A program made the translations under genes and the position numbers. A stretch of DNA of 64,000 nt from Paraburkholderia sp. (lineage in GTDB: Bacteria; Pseudomonadota; Gammaproteobacteria; Burkholderiales; Burkholderiaceae), in assembly GCF_028283785.1 (NCBI RefSeq), contig NZ_JAPWKB010000019.1:1074001-1138000 (forward strand). Reading direction: 5' to 3'. Below are positions 34,989-43,582 of this stretch, piece after piece. Positions within the stretch are counted from its first letter, which is position 1; every line of letters begins with the position of its first letter. Below the pieces are notes generated by a model, which saw only the letters and a program-made list of their open reading frames with translations, was not told the origin of the DNA and searched no databases.

Positions 34989-36353
34989 TCAGCGCTTGCC
35001 GCGCGTGGCCAGCAACGGCGAACGCCCGATCACGTCGCGCGCACGTTCGGCCGGTTGCGCATCGGAGAAACCGGCCGCTTCGATGGCGGGCATCAAGCTG
35101 GACGCCGGTGCATCGGACTTGTGCCGGTGACGCAACGCATTCATGCCGTCGTTCCATGCATGCAGCATCTGTTTCGCGACGTCGCGCCACGCGGGTTCGT
35201 TGCGCGCCGCTTCGATCATCTCGTGTCCGACCGACACCGCCGACTCGCACAACGCGTCGACCATCTGCGCATACTGACGCGGCGCGATGCCCATCCGCGC
35301 ATTGAAGAAACGTTCGAGCGCCTTGCCCGCCACCCATGTCTTGCGCCCGTCTACCGACAAACCCGGCGGATTGGCGGCGAAGCGCGGATACGCTTGCGTG
35401 GTGACGATGTCGTAGACCGGCGTGAACGCAACATCGTCGATATTCGAATAGAGCAGCGCGATGTTTTTCGTGTGGCAATCGGCATTGCGCACCACGTAGT
35501 TCGTCAGCAGATGCCAGCCGAGTTGCGTGAGGTGCTTGCGCATCGTGTCGCGATTCACCAGATACGCGCGGGCGGCGTTCAGCAGCCGCTCGGTGCTGGC
35601 GTTGTACTTTTCGTGCGGCGGCAGGCCGAGCAGGCCGCACATGTCTTCGACGCCGTATGCCGGCAAGCCGTAGCCGTCCACGTCGAAGCGTTCGACCACC
35701 AGCGCGCGGCCGTCATCCGACATCTGCGTGCGGGCGACGGGCGCGGCGTCGAGCCGTTCGAGCACGCGCATCGAGTAGAACTCGTTGAAGCCGAGAAAGG
35801 GCGTGCTTTCGTCCGAACCCTTGACGATATAGCGGCTGGTGCGAAGCGTGGGCTTGCCGATCGGGATGTCGTCGGTGGTGCGCGACGCGTGGGCTTGCGG
35901 CGCGATCAGTTTCGGCACCACGCCGGAAATTGCCGCACGGGCGTAGTCGCGGACCAGCGCGGCGAAATGATCGGCGGTGTTGTCGCCGCGAAGGATGTCC
36001 TTGACGTCGAGCGCGTGCAGTTCGGTGCCCGGCTCGACGCCTTCGGGCGTCACCGTCACGCGCCCGATGCCCAGTCCGCCGACCACCGCGAGCAAGGATA
36101 GATCGGTGCCGTCGAGCAGCGGCCCGAACTGTTCGCGGATCAGGCTCAGCAGATAGCCTTCGGGCAGATTCTGCCGGAAGAACGGATGCAGATCGCGCGG
36201 CCAGCGCCACGGTTCTTCGCGTACCGGCATGGCGAGACTGACGAAGTCCGATGCCGCGACGTCGCGGTCGTATTGCAGCACGTGGTCGTCGCGATCGCGA
36301 TACAGCGTCGCGACCTTGCGGCCCAAAACCTGAACATCGAGCCGGATCGTCAT
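34989..36353 (-). CDS. hipA: HipA-family serine/threonine kinase toxin
   Basis: 454 residues. HipA kinases in E. coli phosphorylate glutamyl-tRNA synthetase and induce dormancy. The N-terminal HipA domain contains GGLGIGRVTV (about 92-101). The nucleotide-loop-like SGVVPKLI is at 143-150, catalytic NADCHTKN at 290-297 (with Asp292), and metal-binding PVYDIV at 312-317 (Asp315), so the kinase looks intact. A C-terminal extension of about 50 residues is Ala/Arg-rich. The ATG overlaps the hipB stop (ATGA). The target here is unknown. Confidence 0.92.
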   Translation of the reverse strand: MTIRLDVQVLGRKVATLYRDRDDHVLQYDRDVAASDFVSLAMPVREEPWRWPRDLHPFFRQNLPEGYLLSLIREQFGPLLDGTDLSLLAVVGGLGIGRVTVTPEGVEPGTELHALDVKDILRGDNTADHFAALVRDYARAAISGVVPKLIAPQAHASRTTDDIPIGKPTLRTSRYIVKGSDESTPFLGFNEFYSMRVLERLDAAPVARTQMSDDGRALVVERFDVDGYGLPAYGVEDMCGLLGLPPHEKYNASTERLLNAARAYLVNRDTMRKHLTQLGWHLLTNYVVRNADCHTKNIALLYSNIDDVAFTPVYDIVTTQAYPRFAANPPGLSVDGRKTWVAGKALERFFNARMGIAPRQYAQMVDALCESAVSVGHEMIEAARNEPAWRDVAKQMLHAWNDGMNALRHRHKSDAPASSLMPAIEAAGFSDAQPAERARDVIGRSPLLATRGKR

Positions 36354-36625
36354 CGCGTCGGCCCCGAATCCGGCAACGCGCGCTGCTCGGCGAGGATGTC
36401 TTCGAGTGTACGGGCGTGGCCGTGCGCAACGACCTTGAGGTCGTAGCCGGCCGCTTCGAGCAGACGCACCAGCACGGAGACGCTCATGTCGTTTTTCGCG
36501 AGCGTTTCCATTCGCGCCACAGTCGTGCGCGCGACGCCGGCGCGGCGCGCCATTTCGTCTTGCGACAACTGCGCGTTGCGGCGTACATCTTTCAGCATGT
36601 CCGATACATCGGCGAGGGTGGTCAT
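36350..36625 (-). CDS. hipB: HipB-type XRE antitoxin/repressor
   Basis: 91 residues. A helix-turn-helix XRE domain (VRRNAQLSQDEMARRAGVARTTVARMETLAKNDMSVSVLVRLLEAAGYDLKVV) is followed by a short tail. As in known hipBA systems it should neutralise HipA and bind operators upstream. The start at 36625 is preferred; the frame is open to 36697, but that part lies in the operator region. Four repeated palindromes are found right upstream. Confidence 0.9.
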   Translation of the reverse strand: MTTLADVSDMLKDVRRNAQLSQDEMARRAGVARTTVARMETLAKNDMSVSVLVRLLEAAGYDLKVVAHGHARTLEDILAEQRALPDSGPTR

Positions 36626-36626
36626 T

Positions 36627-36762
36627 TGTAGCCCCAAGGCATCAAAAAAGGCCAATTTGCGTAGTATTGTAGCCCAAGGGCGACAATTTCGTCTCATGCA
36701 AAATGTAGCCTCTGGGCTACAGAATTGGCGTTTCTAGCGGAAATTGTAGCCCAAGAGCGACA
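36627..36762. repeat. Four operator-like palindromes upstream of hipBA
   Basis: Variants of TGTAGCCC-NN-GGGCTACA at 36627-36644 (left arm exact, right arm poor), 36668-36685 (one mismatch), 36704-36721 (one mismatch) and 36745-36762 (two mismatches). Start-to-start spacing is 41, 36 and 41 bases. The set occupies the promoter of the hipB-hipA pair, as the HipB operator array does in E. coli, although the core sequence differs from the E. coli TATCC-N8-GGATA. Confidence 0.8.
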
Positions 36763-36855
36763 ATTTTGATGCCGCTACCGGCGTGAATCGGCATGAGACT
36801 GCTGCCGGCCTGAAGCCATCGGGATTGCGCGGTCGCCGTGACCGGAAAACGCCAA

Positions 36856-36888
36856 CAAAAAAGGCTTCCCGTTGCGCGGGAAGCCTTG
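36856..36888 (-). terminator. Intrinsic terminator after puuD
   Basis: 10-bp stem AAGGCTTCCC / GGGAAGCCTT (36861-36887). Read on the minus strand it ends in a six-T run, so it terminates puuD leftwards. Confidence 0.85.
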
Positions 36889-36918
36889 ATGAACCAGCCG
36901 GATCGGGTCGAAGCGGGC

Positions 36919-38109
36919 TTACTTCGCTCCGCCCTCGAACCACGCGGCGATCTTCGTGCGTTCTTCGTCGGTCATATGCGTGACGTTGCCCAGCGGCATC
37001 GCCTTCAGCGTGACCGCCTGCTGATAGATGCGCTGCGCGTTCTGCGAGATTTCAGCGGGCGTATCGAGCAACACGCCGGCCGGCGCGCTGCCCATCATCG
37101 TCGGATGGGCGGAGTGGCAGGCCGCACAGCGTTGCTGCAATACCGGCGCGATATCCGCTACTTTCACGGACGGCATGTTCGCCGCTTCGGCGCTTTGCAC
37201 GACCGGTTTCGGCATGGTCGCGACCAGTGCGACGAACATCAGCGCGATACCCGCCAGCGGCAGATACCACAACACCTGTCCGCGATGGCGCATCACGAAG
37301 AACTGACGGATCAGCGCGCCCGCGAGCATGATCACCAGCAGCACGGCCCAGTTATGCGGATGCGTGTACGTCATCGCGTAGTGATTCGACAGCATCGCGA
37401 ACACGACCGGCAACGTGAAATACGTGTTGTGCACCGAGCGTTGCTTGCCGCGTTTGCCGTAGATCGGGTTCGGCGTTTCGCCCTTGAGCATCGCGGCGAC
37501 CATCTTGCGCTGGCCCGGAATGATGACCACGAACACGTTCGCCGACATGATGGTTGCGAGCATCGCGCCCATGATCAGATACGCGGCGCGTCCGGCGAAA
37601 ATATGGCACGCGAGCCATGCGGCAATCACCACGTAAATCGCGACGCAGATGCCGAGCACGCGATCTTTCGTGCCGAGCAGGCGGCACAGCGAGTCGTAGA
37701 CGATCCAGCCCGCCGCGAGAAAACCGAGCGCCGAGAAGATGGCCACGACCGGACCCATATCGAGCACGTTTTTGTCGATCAGGTAGGTGTTCGGCGCGAA
37801 CAGATAAAGCACCGTGAACAGACCGAAACCCGACAGCCACGTGGTGTACGACGGCCACTTCGACCAGTGCAGGTCGTCCGGCATTTCGGGCGGTGCGACG
37901 GTGTACTTCTGCATGTTGTAGAAGCCGCCGCCGTGAACGTGCCACAACTCGCCGAACACGCCGCGCCGGCGCTGGTTCGGGTCTTGCGGCGGTTTCAGGC
38001 TGTTGTCGAGCGCGACGAAATAAAACGATTCGCCGATCCATGCAATCGCGGCGATGACGTGAAACCAGCGGATCGCCAGATTCAGCCAGTCGGTGATAAA
38101 GCCTTCCAT
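36919..38109 (-). CDS. puuD: Membrane urate oxidase (hydroxylase) PuuD with cytochrome c domain
   Basis: 396 residues. Oxidises urate to 5-hydroxyisourate. Nine or so membrane segments (residues ~8-290; NLAIRWFHVIAAIAWIGESFYFVALDNSL; GFYNMQKY; AMLSNHYAMTYTHPHNW) match the DUF989 domain. A C-terminal domain carries one CAACH haem-c motif (about residue 328) with a distal Met (LGNVTHMT or KAMPLGN). Electrons therefore probably go to the respiratory chain, not straight to oxygen with peroxide release. The ATG at 38109 is preceded by GGAGGAG. Confidence 0.94.
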   Translation of the reverse strand: MEGFITDWLNLAIRWFHVIAAIAWIGESFYFVALDNSLKPPQDPNQRRRGVFGELWHVHGGGFYNMQKYTVAPPEMPDDLHWSKWPSYTTWLSGFGLFTVLYLFAPNTYLIDKNVLDMGPVVAIFSALGFLAAGWIVYDSLCRLLGTKDRVLGICVAIYVVIAAWLACHIFAGRAAYLIMGAMLATIMSANVFVVIIPGQRKMVAAMLKGETPNPIYGKRGKQRSVHNTYFTLPVVFAMLSNHYAMTYTHPHNWAVLLVIMLAGALIRQFFVMRHRGQVLWYLPLAGIALMFVALVATMPKPVVQSAEAANMPSVKVADIAPVLQQRCAACHSAHPTMMGSAPAGVLLDTPAEISQNAQRIYQQAVTLKAMPLGNVTHMTDEERTKIAAWFEGGAK

Positions 38110-38330
38110 GAAACTCCTCCACTTCTGATTCGTTGTGCGCGCAGCGGAACTGGGATGGTGCAACGATCGATGGTTCGATTCGTCGCGCCCGCCGCGTGCG
38201 CGTGATGCGGGGTCATGGCTGCGGTGCGCTCAGATCGCATCGCGCCAGGTCTGACAGGTCGGCTTGCCTGTGATTCGCGTTCGGGCGGTCGGTCAGGGAC
38301 GGAATGCGGGTCGCGGCAGCGCGGATACGT

Positions 38331-38684
38331 TCAGCTGCCGCGATACGTGCTGTACGACCACGGCGACACCAGCAGCGGCACGTGATAGTGCGCGGCGGCA
38401 TCGGCGACGCCGAAGCGCAGCACCACGCGATCGACGAAGCGCGGCTCCGGCACCTTCGTGCCGATCGACGCGAAGTAGTCGCCTGCGTGGAACACCAGTT
38501 CGTATTCGCCGGCCTGCAATGCGTCGCCTTCGAGCAGCGGATGATCGCAACGGCCGTCGCTATTGGTGATGGTGGTTTTCAGCGCGCGGCGCGTGTCGCC
38601 CGACAGCGCGAACAGTTCGACCTTGATGTCGTTGCCCGGCCGGCCGTTCGCCGTGTCGAGCACGTGGGTAGTGAGCTTTCCCAT
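38331..38684 (-). CDS. uraH: 5-hydroxyisourate hydrolase (transthyretin-like)
   Basis: 117 residues. Hydrolyses 5-hydroxyisourate to OHCU. The family signatures LTTHVLDTANGRPG at the N-terminus and the C-terminal tetrapeptide YRGS are intact, and HYHVPLLVSPWSYSTYRGS is nearly invariant. It is 221 bases upstream of puuD on the same strand; the two steps are consecutive. Confidence 0.96.
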   Translation of the reverse strand: MGKLTTHVLDTANGRPGNDIKVELFALSGDTRRALKTTITNSDGRCDHPLLEGDALQAGEYELVFHAGDYFASIGTKVPEPRFVDRVVLRFGVADAAAHYHVPLLVSPWSYSTYRGS

Positions 38685-39275
38685 TCGCAGTTTTCCTTGT
38701 GTGAATGCGAGGTTTCAGCGGCAGCCCGATCCCTGGTACGTGATGTACGTGCGGCGGATCGAGGCTCCACGTCAGTGGCTACATACCCGTCGGCGGATTC
38801 AAGCGTGCGCCGTGGCAGCTATTTTAAGAAAGGCTGCGCGTCTGCGCGTGAGCGATAAGAAAGATAATACGCGGCGCATGACAGCAACCTGAAAGCCACA
38901 CCGGCGCAACGCTTCGACCCTGACGGGCGAACCCGGCAAGCCAGCCCGATCCGCTTCCGGCGTATCGCCACATCCTGATTGGGATCGTACCCACGCCAAA
39001 AAAGGCCACTATATGAACCGCGTGAGGTTCGGTATCGCGGCGGGGTGAGTTGTCAGCGCAATTTTGGCCATCGAAGGTTATGCCTGTGCGCCGGCCACAT
39101 GCGGCGCACCCCGAAGACGGCGGAGTACGCTGGGTAACCGGGCCAATCGCGTTCGAACGAATGCGACGGCGCGGTCCGCGTCGGTCGCATCGCGTTCGAA
39201 CGTATTTGCACTCGCCACTCAGGCGGCTCCCGGTCAGCCGGGGCGACCGGGAAGCGCTTTCAAGCGGAGACACGA
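38685..39275. other. Divergent intergenic region uraH / amidohydrolase
   Basis: 591 bases without a supported gene. It holds two copies of the palindrome CGTTCGAACG in an ATCGCGTTCGAACG context (39150-39159 and 39193-39202, 43 bases apart), about 75-125 bases before the deaminase start. They probably bind a regulator of the purine genes. Confidence 0.5.
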
Positions 39276-40661
39276 ATGACGATCGAATCACGGGCGGGCA
39301 AGCCCAAAACCATGCTGGTCAAGCACGCGGACGTGCTGGTGACGATGGACGGCGCACGGCGCGAACTGCGCGACGGCGGACTGTATATCGAGGACAACCG
39401 CATTGTCGCGGTCGGTCCGACGGCGGAGTTGCCGTCCACCGCCGACGAAGTGCTGGACATGCGCGGGCATCTGGTGATTCCAGGGCTCGTCAACACGCAT
39501 CACCATATGTATCAGAGTCTGACGCGGGCGATTCCCGCCGCGCAGAACGCGGAGTTGTTCGGCTGGCTCACGAATCTGTACAAGATATGGGCGAACCTGA
39601 CGCCTGAAATGATCGAGGTGTCGACGCTGACGGCGATGGCCGAATTGCTGCTGTCGGGTTGCACGACATCGAGCGATCACCTGTACATCTATCCGAACGG
39701 CAGCCGTCTCGACGACAGCATCGGCGCGGCGCAACGGATCGGCATGCGTTTTCACGCGGCGCGCGGCAGCATGAGCGTCGGTCAGAAAGACGGCGGCTTG
39801 CCGCCGGATTCGGTGGTCGAAAGCGAAGCCGCGATCCTGAAAGACACGCAGCGGCTGATCGAGACGTATCACGACGAAGGGCGCTACGCGATGTTGCGCG
39901 TGGTGGTCGCGCCGTGTTCGCCGTTCTCCGTCAGCCGCGATCTGATGCGCGAGTCGGCGGTGATGGCGCGGCAGTACGGCGTGTCGCTGCATACGCATCT
40001 GGCCGAGAACGTGAACGACGTCGCGTACAGCCGCGAGAAGTTCGGCATGACGCCCGCCGAATACGCGGAAGACCTCGGTTGGGTCGGTCACGACGTGTGG
40101 CACGCGCATTGTGTGCAACTCGACGAAGCCGGAATCGCGATGTTCGCGCGCACCGGCACCGGCGTCGCGCATTGTCCGTGCTCGAACATGAGGCTCGCGT
40201 CGGGGATCGCGCCGGTGAAGAAGATGCGGCTCGCGGGCGTGCCGGTCGGGCTGGGCGTCGATGGATCGGCGTCGAACGACGGCGCGCAGATGGTCGCGGA
40301 AGTGCGCCAGGCGTTGCTGTTGCAGCGCGTCGGCTTCGGCCCGGACGCGATGACCGCGCGCGAGGCACTGGAAATCGCGACGCTCGGTGGCGCGAAGGTG
40401 CTGAACCGCGACGATATCGGCGCGTTGGCGCCGGGCATGGCGGCGGATTTCGTCGCGTTCGATCTGCGTCAGCCGCAGTTTGCGGGCGCATTGCACGATC
40501 CGGTCGCGGCACTGGTGTTTTGCGCGCCGTCGCAAGTGGCGTTGAGTGTGATCGGCGGGAAAGTGGTGGTGCGCGACGGCCAGTTGACGACGCTGGAACT
40601 CGGTCCGGTGATCGAGCAGCATAACCGGCTGGCGCAGCACCTCTATCAGGCGGCGAGCTAG
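39276..40661 (+). CDS. 8-oxoguanine/guanine deaminase-type amidohydrolase
   Basis: 461 residues. COG0402 amidohydrolase with metal motif NTHHHMYQSLTRA (residues ~73-85), HTHLAEN, HAHCVQLDE and the late GVDGSASNDGAQM (metal Asp). The sequence is closest in pattern to the pseudomonad 8-oxoguanine deaminases and to hydroxyatrazine/guanine-type enzymes. Substrate assignment among these rests on context: purine island with uptake system downstream. An alternative start is Met13. Confidence 0.85.
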   Translation: MTIESRAGKPKTMLVKHADVLVTMDGARRELRDGGLYIEDNRIVAVGPTAELPSTADEVLDMRGHLVIPGLVNTHHHMYQSLTRAIPAAQNAELFGWLTNLYKIWANLTPEMIEVSTLTAMAELLLSGCTTSSDHLYIYPNGSRLDDSIGAAQRIGMRFHAARGSMSVGQKDGGLPPDSVVESEAAILKDTQRLIETYHDEGRYAMLRVVVAPCSPFSVSRDLMRESAVMARQYGVSLHTHLAENVNDVAYSREKFGMTPAEYAEDLGWVGHDVWHAHCVQLDEAGIAMFARTGTGVAHCPCSNMRLASGIAPVKKMRLAGVPVGLGVDGSASNDGAQMVAEVRQALLLQRVGFGPDAMTAREALEIATLGGAKVLNRDDIGALAPGMAADFVAFDLRQPQFAGALHDPVAALVFCAPSQVALSVIGGKVVVRDGQLTTLELGPVIEQHNRLAQHLYQAAS

Positions 40662-40674
40662 TTGTAAGCCGACA

Positions 40675-40711
40675 GAAAAAAGCGGCGGTCCGCTGTCGCG
40701 AACCGCCGCCG
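40675..40711 (-). terminator. Intrinsic terminator after the LysR gene
   Basis: 8-bp stem GCGGCGGT / ACCGCCGC (40682-40709) which, read leftwards, runs into a six-T tract (plus-strand AAAAAA at 40676-40681). It may also slow the rightward deaminase transcript. Confidence 0.65.
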
Positions 40712-40744
40712 TGGATTGAAATACGATCGACGCCGACCGGAGCC

Positions 40745-41677
40745 TTACGGCTTTTCGATCAAGGTCCGGGTCGCTTCGGCCACGAGGCCGCGCAGCCAGC
40801 GCACTTCGTCGGAATAGTGGCAGCGCTCGTGCCACAGCTGGTAGTACTGCATCGGCGGGAAATCGAGCGGCGCGGGCACCACGGTCAGCGGCAGGAACTT
40901 CGCGTAGTGATCGGCAAAGAGCCGCGTTGTCGTGAAAATCAGATCGGACTTGATCAGCACGTACGGCGCGAGATTGAAGTAAGGCAAGGTCACGACCACG
41001 TGCCGCTTCAGACGCTCACGCGCCAGATGGACGTCGATCGCGCCGCGCTGACCGACCGAATACGGCGTCGGCGCGAGATGCGGCGCGTTCAGGTACTGGT
41101 CGAGCGTGAGGCCGCCGCGCTTGGCGAACGGATGCGTGCTGCTCATCAGACACACGATCTGATCGACGAACAGATTGGACAGATGCAGTTGCTCGGGCGG
41201 TTCCGGCCAGTTGCCGACGACGATATCGAGCTTGCCGTCCTCGAGCGCGAGTTCGTAGTCGAAGGCGGGGCCCAGCGAATGGAATTCGAGCGTGGCATTC
41301 GGCGCGGCCTGACGGAAGCGTTCGACGACAGTCGGCACGAACAGCACGTTCAGATAGTCGGGACAGCCGATCCGGTAGCAACGGATCGACGTCGCAGGGT
41401 CGAAATTATGTTGCTGGAACTTGATCCGTTCGATCTCGCGCAGTGCGTTTTGCACCGGTTCGAGCAGGCGCAGGCCGTATTCGGTCGGCACCATGCCGGA
41501 CTTGCCGCGCACCAGCAGCGGGTCGCCGGTGATGTCGCGCAGGCGGCGCAGCGCCGCGCTGATCGCCGGTTGCGACTGATTCAGTTTGACGGCCGCGCGG
41601 GTCACGCTGCGTTCCATCAACAGGGTGTGCAAGACGCGTAAAAGATACGTATCGATCGCCTCGCGTTGCTGACTCAT
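40745..41677 (-). CDS. LysR-family transcriptional regulator
   Basis: 310 residues. N-terminal winged helix (YLLRVLHTLLMERSVTRAAVKLNQSQPAISAALRRLRDITGDPLLVR), then a periplasmic-binding-protein-like effector domain from about 95. Divergent from the BMP-type ABC importer and convergent with the deaminase, so it likely controls one or both in response to a purine. The effector is unknown. Confidence 0.92.
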   Translation of the reverse strand: MSQQREAIDTYLLRVLHTLLMERSVTRAAVKLNQSQPAISAALRRLRDITGDPLLVRGKSGMVPTEYGLRLLEPVQNALREIERIKFQQHNFDPATSIRCYRIGCPDYLNVLFVPTVVERFRQAAPNATLEFHSLGPAFDYELALEDGKLDIVVGNWPEPPEQLHLSNLFVDQIVCLMSSTHPFAKRGGLTLDQYLNAPHLAPTPYSVGQRGAIDVHLARERLKRHVVVTLPYFNLAPYVLIKSDLIFTTTRLFADHYAKFLPLTVVPAPLDFPPMQYYQLWHERCHYSDEVRWLRGLVAEATRTLIEKP

Positions 41678-41730
41678 GACTTCTCCAAGATATATGTTCT
41701 GGCTGATCGAACGGGCGTGGGGTTATACGA

Positions 41731-41759
41731 CTTTTAATATAGACATAAAAACCCGTCAA
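41731..41759 (-). promoter_or_regulatory. Possible promoter of the LysR gene
   Basis: On the minus strand TTGACG (41754-41759), a 17-base spacer, then TAAAAG (41731-41736). It is 54 bases upstream of the LysR ATG. The plus-strand importer start at 41900 is preceded by a perfect palindrome GTTCTAGAAC (41873-41882). Confidence 0.4.
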
Positions 41760-41899
41760 GGGAGGGATACCCGCAAAAGCGTGTACTGGCGCGGGTTTGC
41801 GGCATTTTTGGCGGCTCGACTGGGCGAAGCGAATTAGGTATCGTCATCCGGCGTCATTGCGGGTATCAAAACGTTCTAGAACAGGTAAGACGGAACCAC

Positions 41900-43489
41900 A
41901 TGGGCGACATTTCTACATATAACGGTGGCGCGGGCTCGGCTCGCAACGGCCTGCCGCGGCTCGAAATGCTGGGCATCAGCAAGCAGTACCCGGCCGTGCG
42001 CGCCAACGACGACGTGACGCTCGTCGTCCAGCCGGGCGAAATCCACGCGGTGCTCGGCGAGAACGGCGCGGGCAAGAGCACGCTGATGAAGATCATCTAC
42101 GGCGCGGTGCGTCCCGACGCCGGCGAGATTCGCTGGAACGGCGACCCGGTCGATATCGCGAATCCGGCTGCCGCGCGCCGCTTGGGTATCGGCATGGTGT
42201 TCCAGCACTTCTCGCTGTTCGAGACGCTGACGGTCGGCGAGAACATTGCGCTTGCGCTCGAAGAGCCGTTCGACCTGAAGGCGCTGGCCAAACGCATCCG
42301 CGACGTGTCGGCCGATTACGGTCTCGATATCGATCCGCAACGTCACGTGCACAGCCTCACGGTCGGCGAACGCCAGCGCGTCGAGATCGTCCGTTGCCTT
42401 TTGCAGAATCCGCGCCTGCTGATCATGGACGAGCCCACGTCCGTGCTGACGCCGCAAGCGGTACGCAAGCTGTTCGAAACGCTGCGCCGGCTCGCCGCCG
42501 AAGGCTGCAGCATTCTCTACATCAGTCACAAGCTCGACGAAATCCAGGAACTCTGCGACACCGCCACCGTAATGCGCGGCGGCCGCGTGACGGGTCATGT
42601 GACGCCGCGCGAAGAAACCCATGCGTCGCTCGCGCAACTGATGGTCGGCCATTCGCTGCCCGACTACGAGCGTCGCACGCATACACCGGGCGCCATGCTG
42701 CTCGACGTCAAGGGCTTGTCCGTGGCGAGCGCCGATCCGTTCGGCACGTCGCTCGACAACGTGTCGTTCGGCGTGCACGCGGGCGAGATTTTCGGCATCG
42801 CGGGCGTGTCGGGCAACGGCCAGGCGGAACTGCTGTCGGCGTTGTCGGGCGAGCAGCGCGGCGCGCGCGCCGACGCGATCACGATCTGCGGCAAGCCGGC
42901 CGGCAAGCTCGGCGCGGGCGCACGGCGCGCGCTCGGTTTCGGCTTCGTGCCGGAAGAGCGGCTCGGCCGGGGCGCGGTCCCGGCGATGTCGCTGGCGGAA
43001 AACGCGTTGCTGACCGGACATCGTCAGCAGATGGTCACCTCGGGCTGGATCCGGACCGGCCCGATGCGCGCCTTCGCAAAGCGTTGCATCGAAGCATTCG
43101 ACGTGCGATGCGGCGGCGACACCGCGCTGGCGCAAAGCCTGTCGGGCGGCAACCTGCAGAAGTTCATCGTCGGACGCGAGATCCTGCAGGCGCCGAAGGT
43201 GCTGGTCGTCGCCCAGCCAACCTGGGGCGTCGATGTCGGCGCGGCCGCATTTATCCGTCAGCAGTTGCTCGATCTGTCGGCACGCGGCGTCGCGATTCTC
43301 GTGATCTCCGAGGAACTAGAGGAATTGTTCGACATCTGCGATCGCATCGCGGTGATCGCGCGCGGCAAACTTTCGCCGGTGCGCGCCACGGGCGACACGA
43401 ACGCCGAAGAAATCGGCCGCTGGATGGCGGGCCTGTTCGGCAAGCCGGAAGGTGCGGCGCCGTCGGCGGAACAGCCGGCGCATGCGTGA
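41900..43489 (+). CDS. BMP-family ABC importer, duplicated ATP-binding protein
   Basis: 529 residues with two ABC domains, as in ribose/nucleoside (YufO/NupO-like) importers. The first has Walker A GENGAGKST, signature LTVGERQRVEI and Walker B LLIMDEPTSVLT. The second (from about 275) has a degenerate Walker A (GVSGNGQAE), an intact LSGGNLQKFIVGRE and a Walker B without the catalytic Glu (VLVVAQPTWGVD). Only the first is likely to hydrolyse ATP efficiently. First gene of a four-gene operon. Confidence 0.92.
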   Translation: MGDISTYNGGAGSARNGLPRLEMLGISKQYPAVRANDDVTLVVQPGEIHAVLGENGAGKSTLMKIIYGAVRPDAGEIRWNGDPVDIANPAAARRLGIGMVFQHFSLFETLTVGENIALALEEPFDLKALAKRIRDVSADYGLDIDPQRHVHSLTVGERQRVEIVRCLLQNPRLLIMDEPTSVLTPQAVRKLFETLRRLAAEGCSILYISHKLDEIQELCDTATVMRGGRVTGHVTPREETHASLAQLMVGHSLPDYERRTHTPGAMLLDVKGLSVASADPFGTSLDNVSFGVHAGEIFGIAGVSGNGQAELLSALSGEQRGARADAITICGKPAGKLGAGARRALGFGFVPEERLGRGAVPAMSLAENALLTGHRQQMVTSGWIRTGPMRAFAKRCIEAFDVRCGGDTALAQSLSGGNLQKFIVGREILQAPKVLVVAQPTWGVDVGAAAFIRQQLLDLSARGVAILVISEELEELFDICDRIAVIARGKLSPVRATGDTNAEEIGRWMAGLFGKPEGAAPSAEQPAHA

Positions 43490-43582
43490 GCGCAACTTCG
43501 CTTATGTGGCCGGACCCGCTGAAGCGCACGCGCTTCGCCCGGCCCCGATCCTCCCAGAACATATAACGCACACACGCCACCC

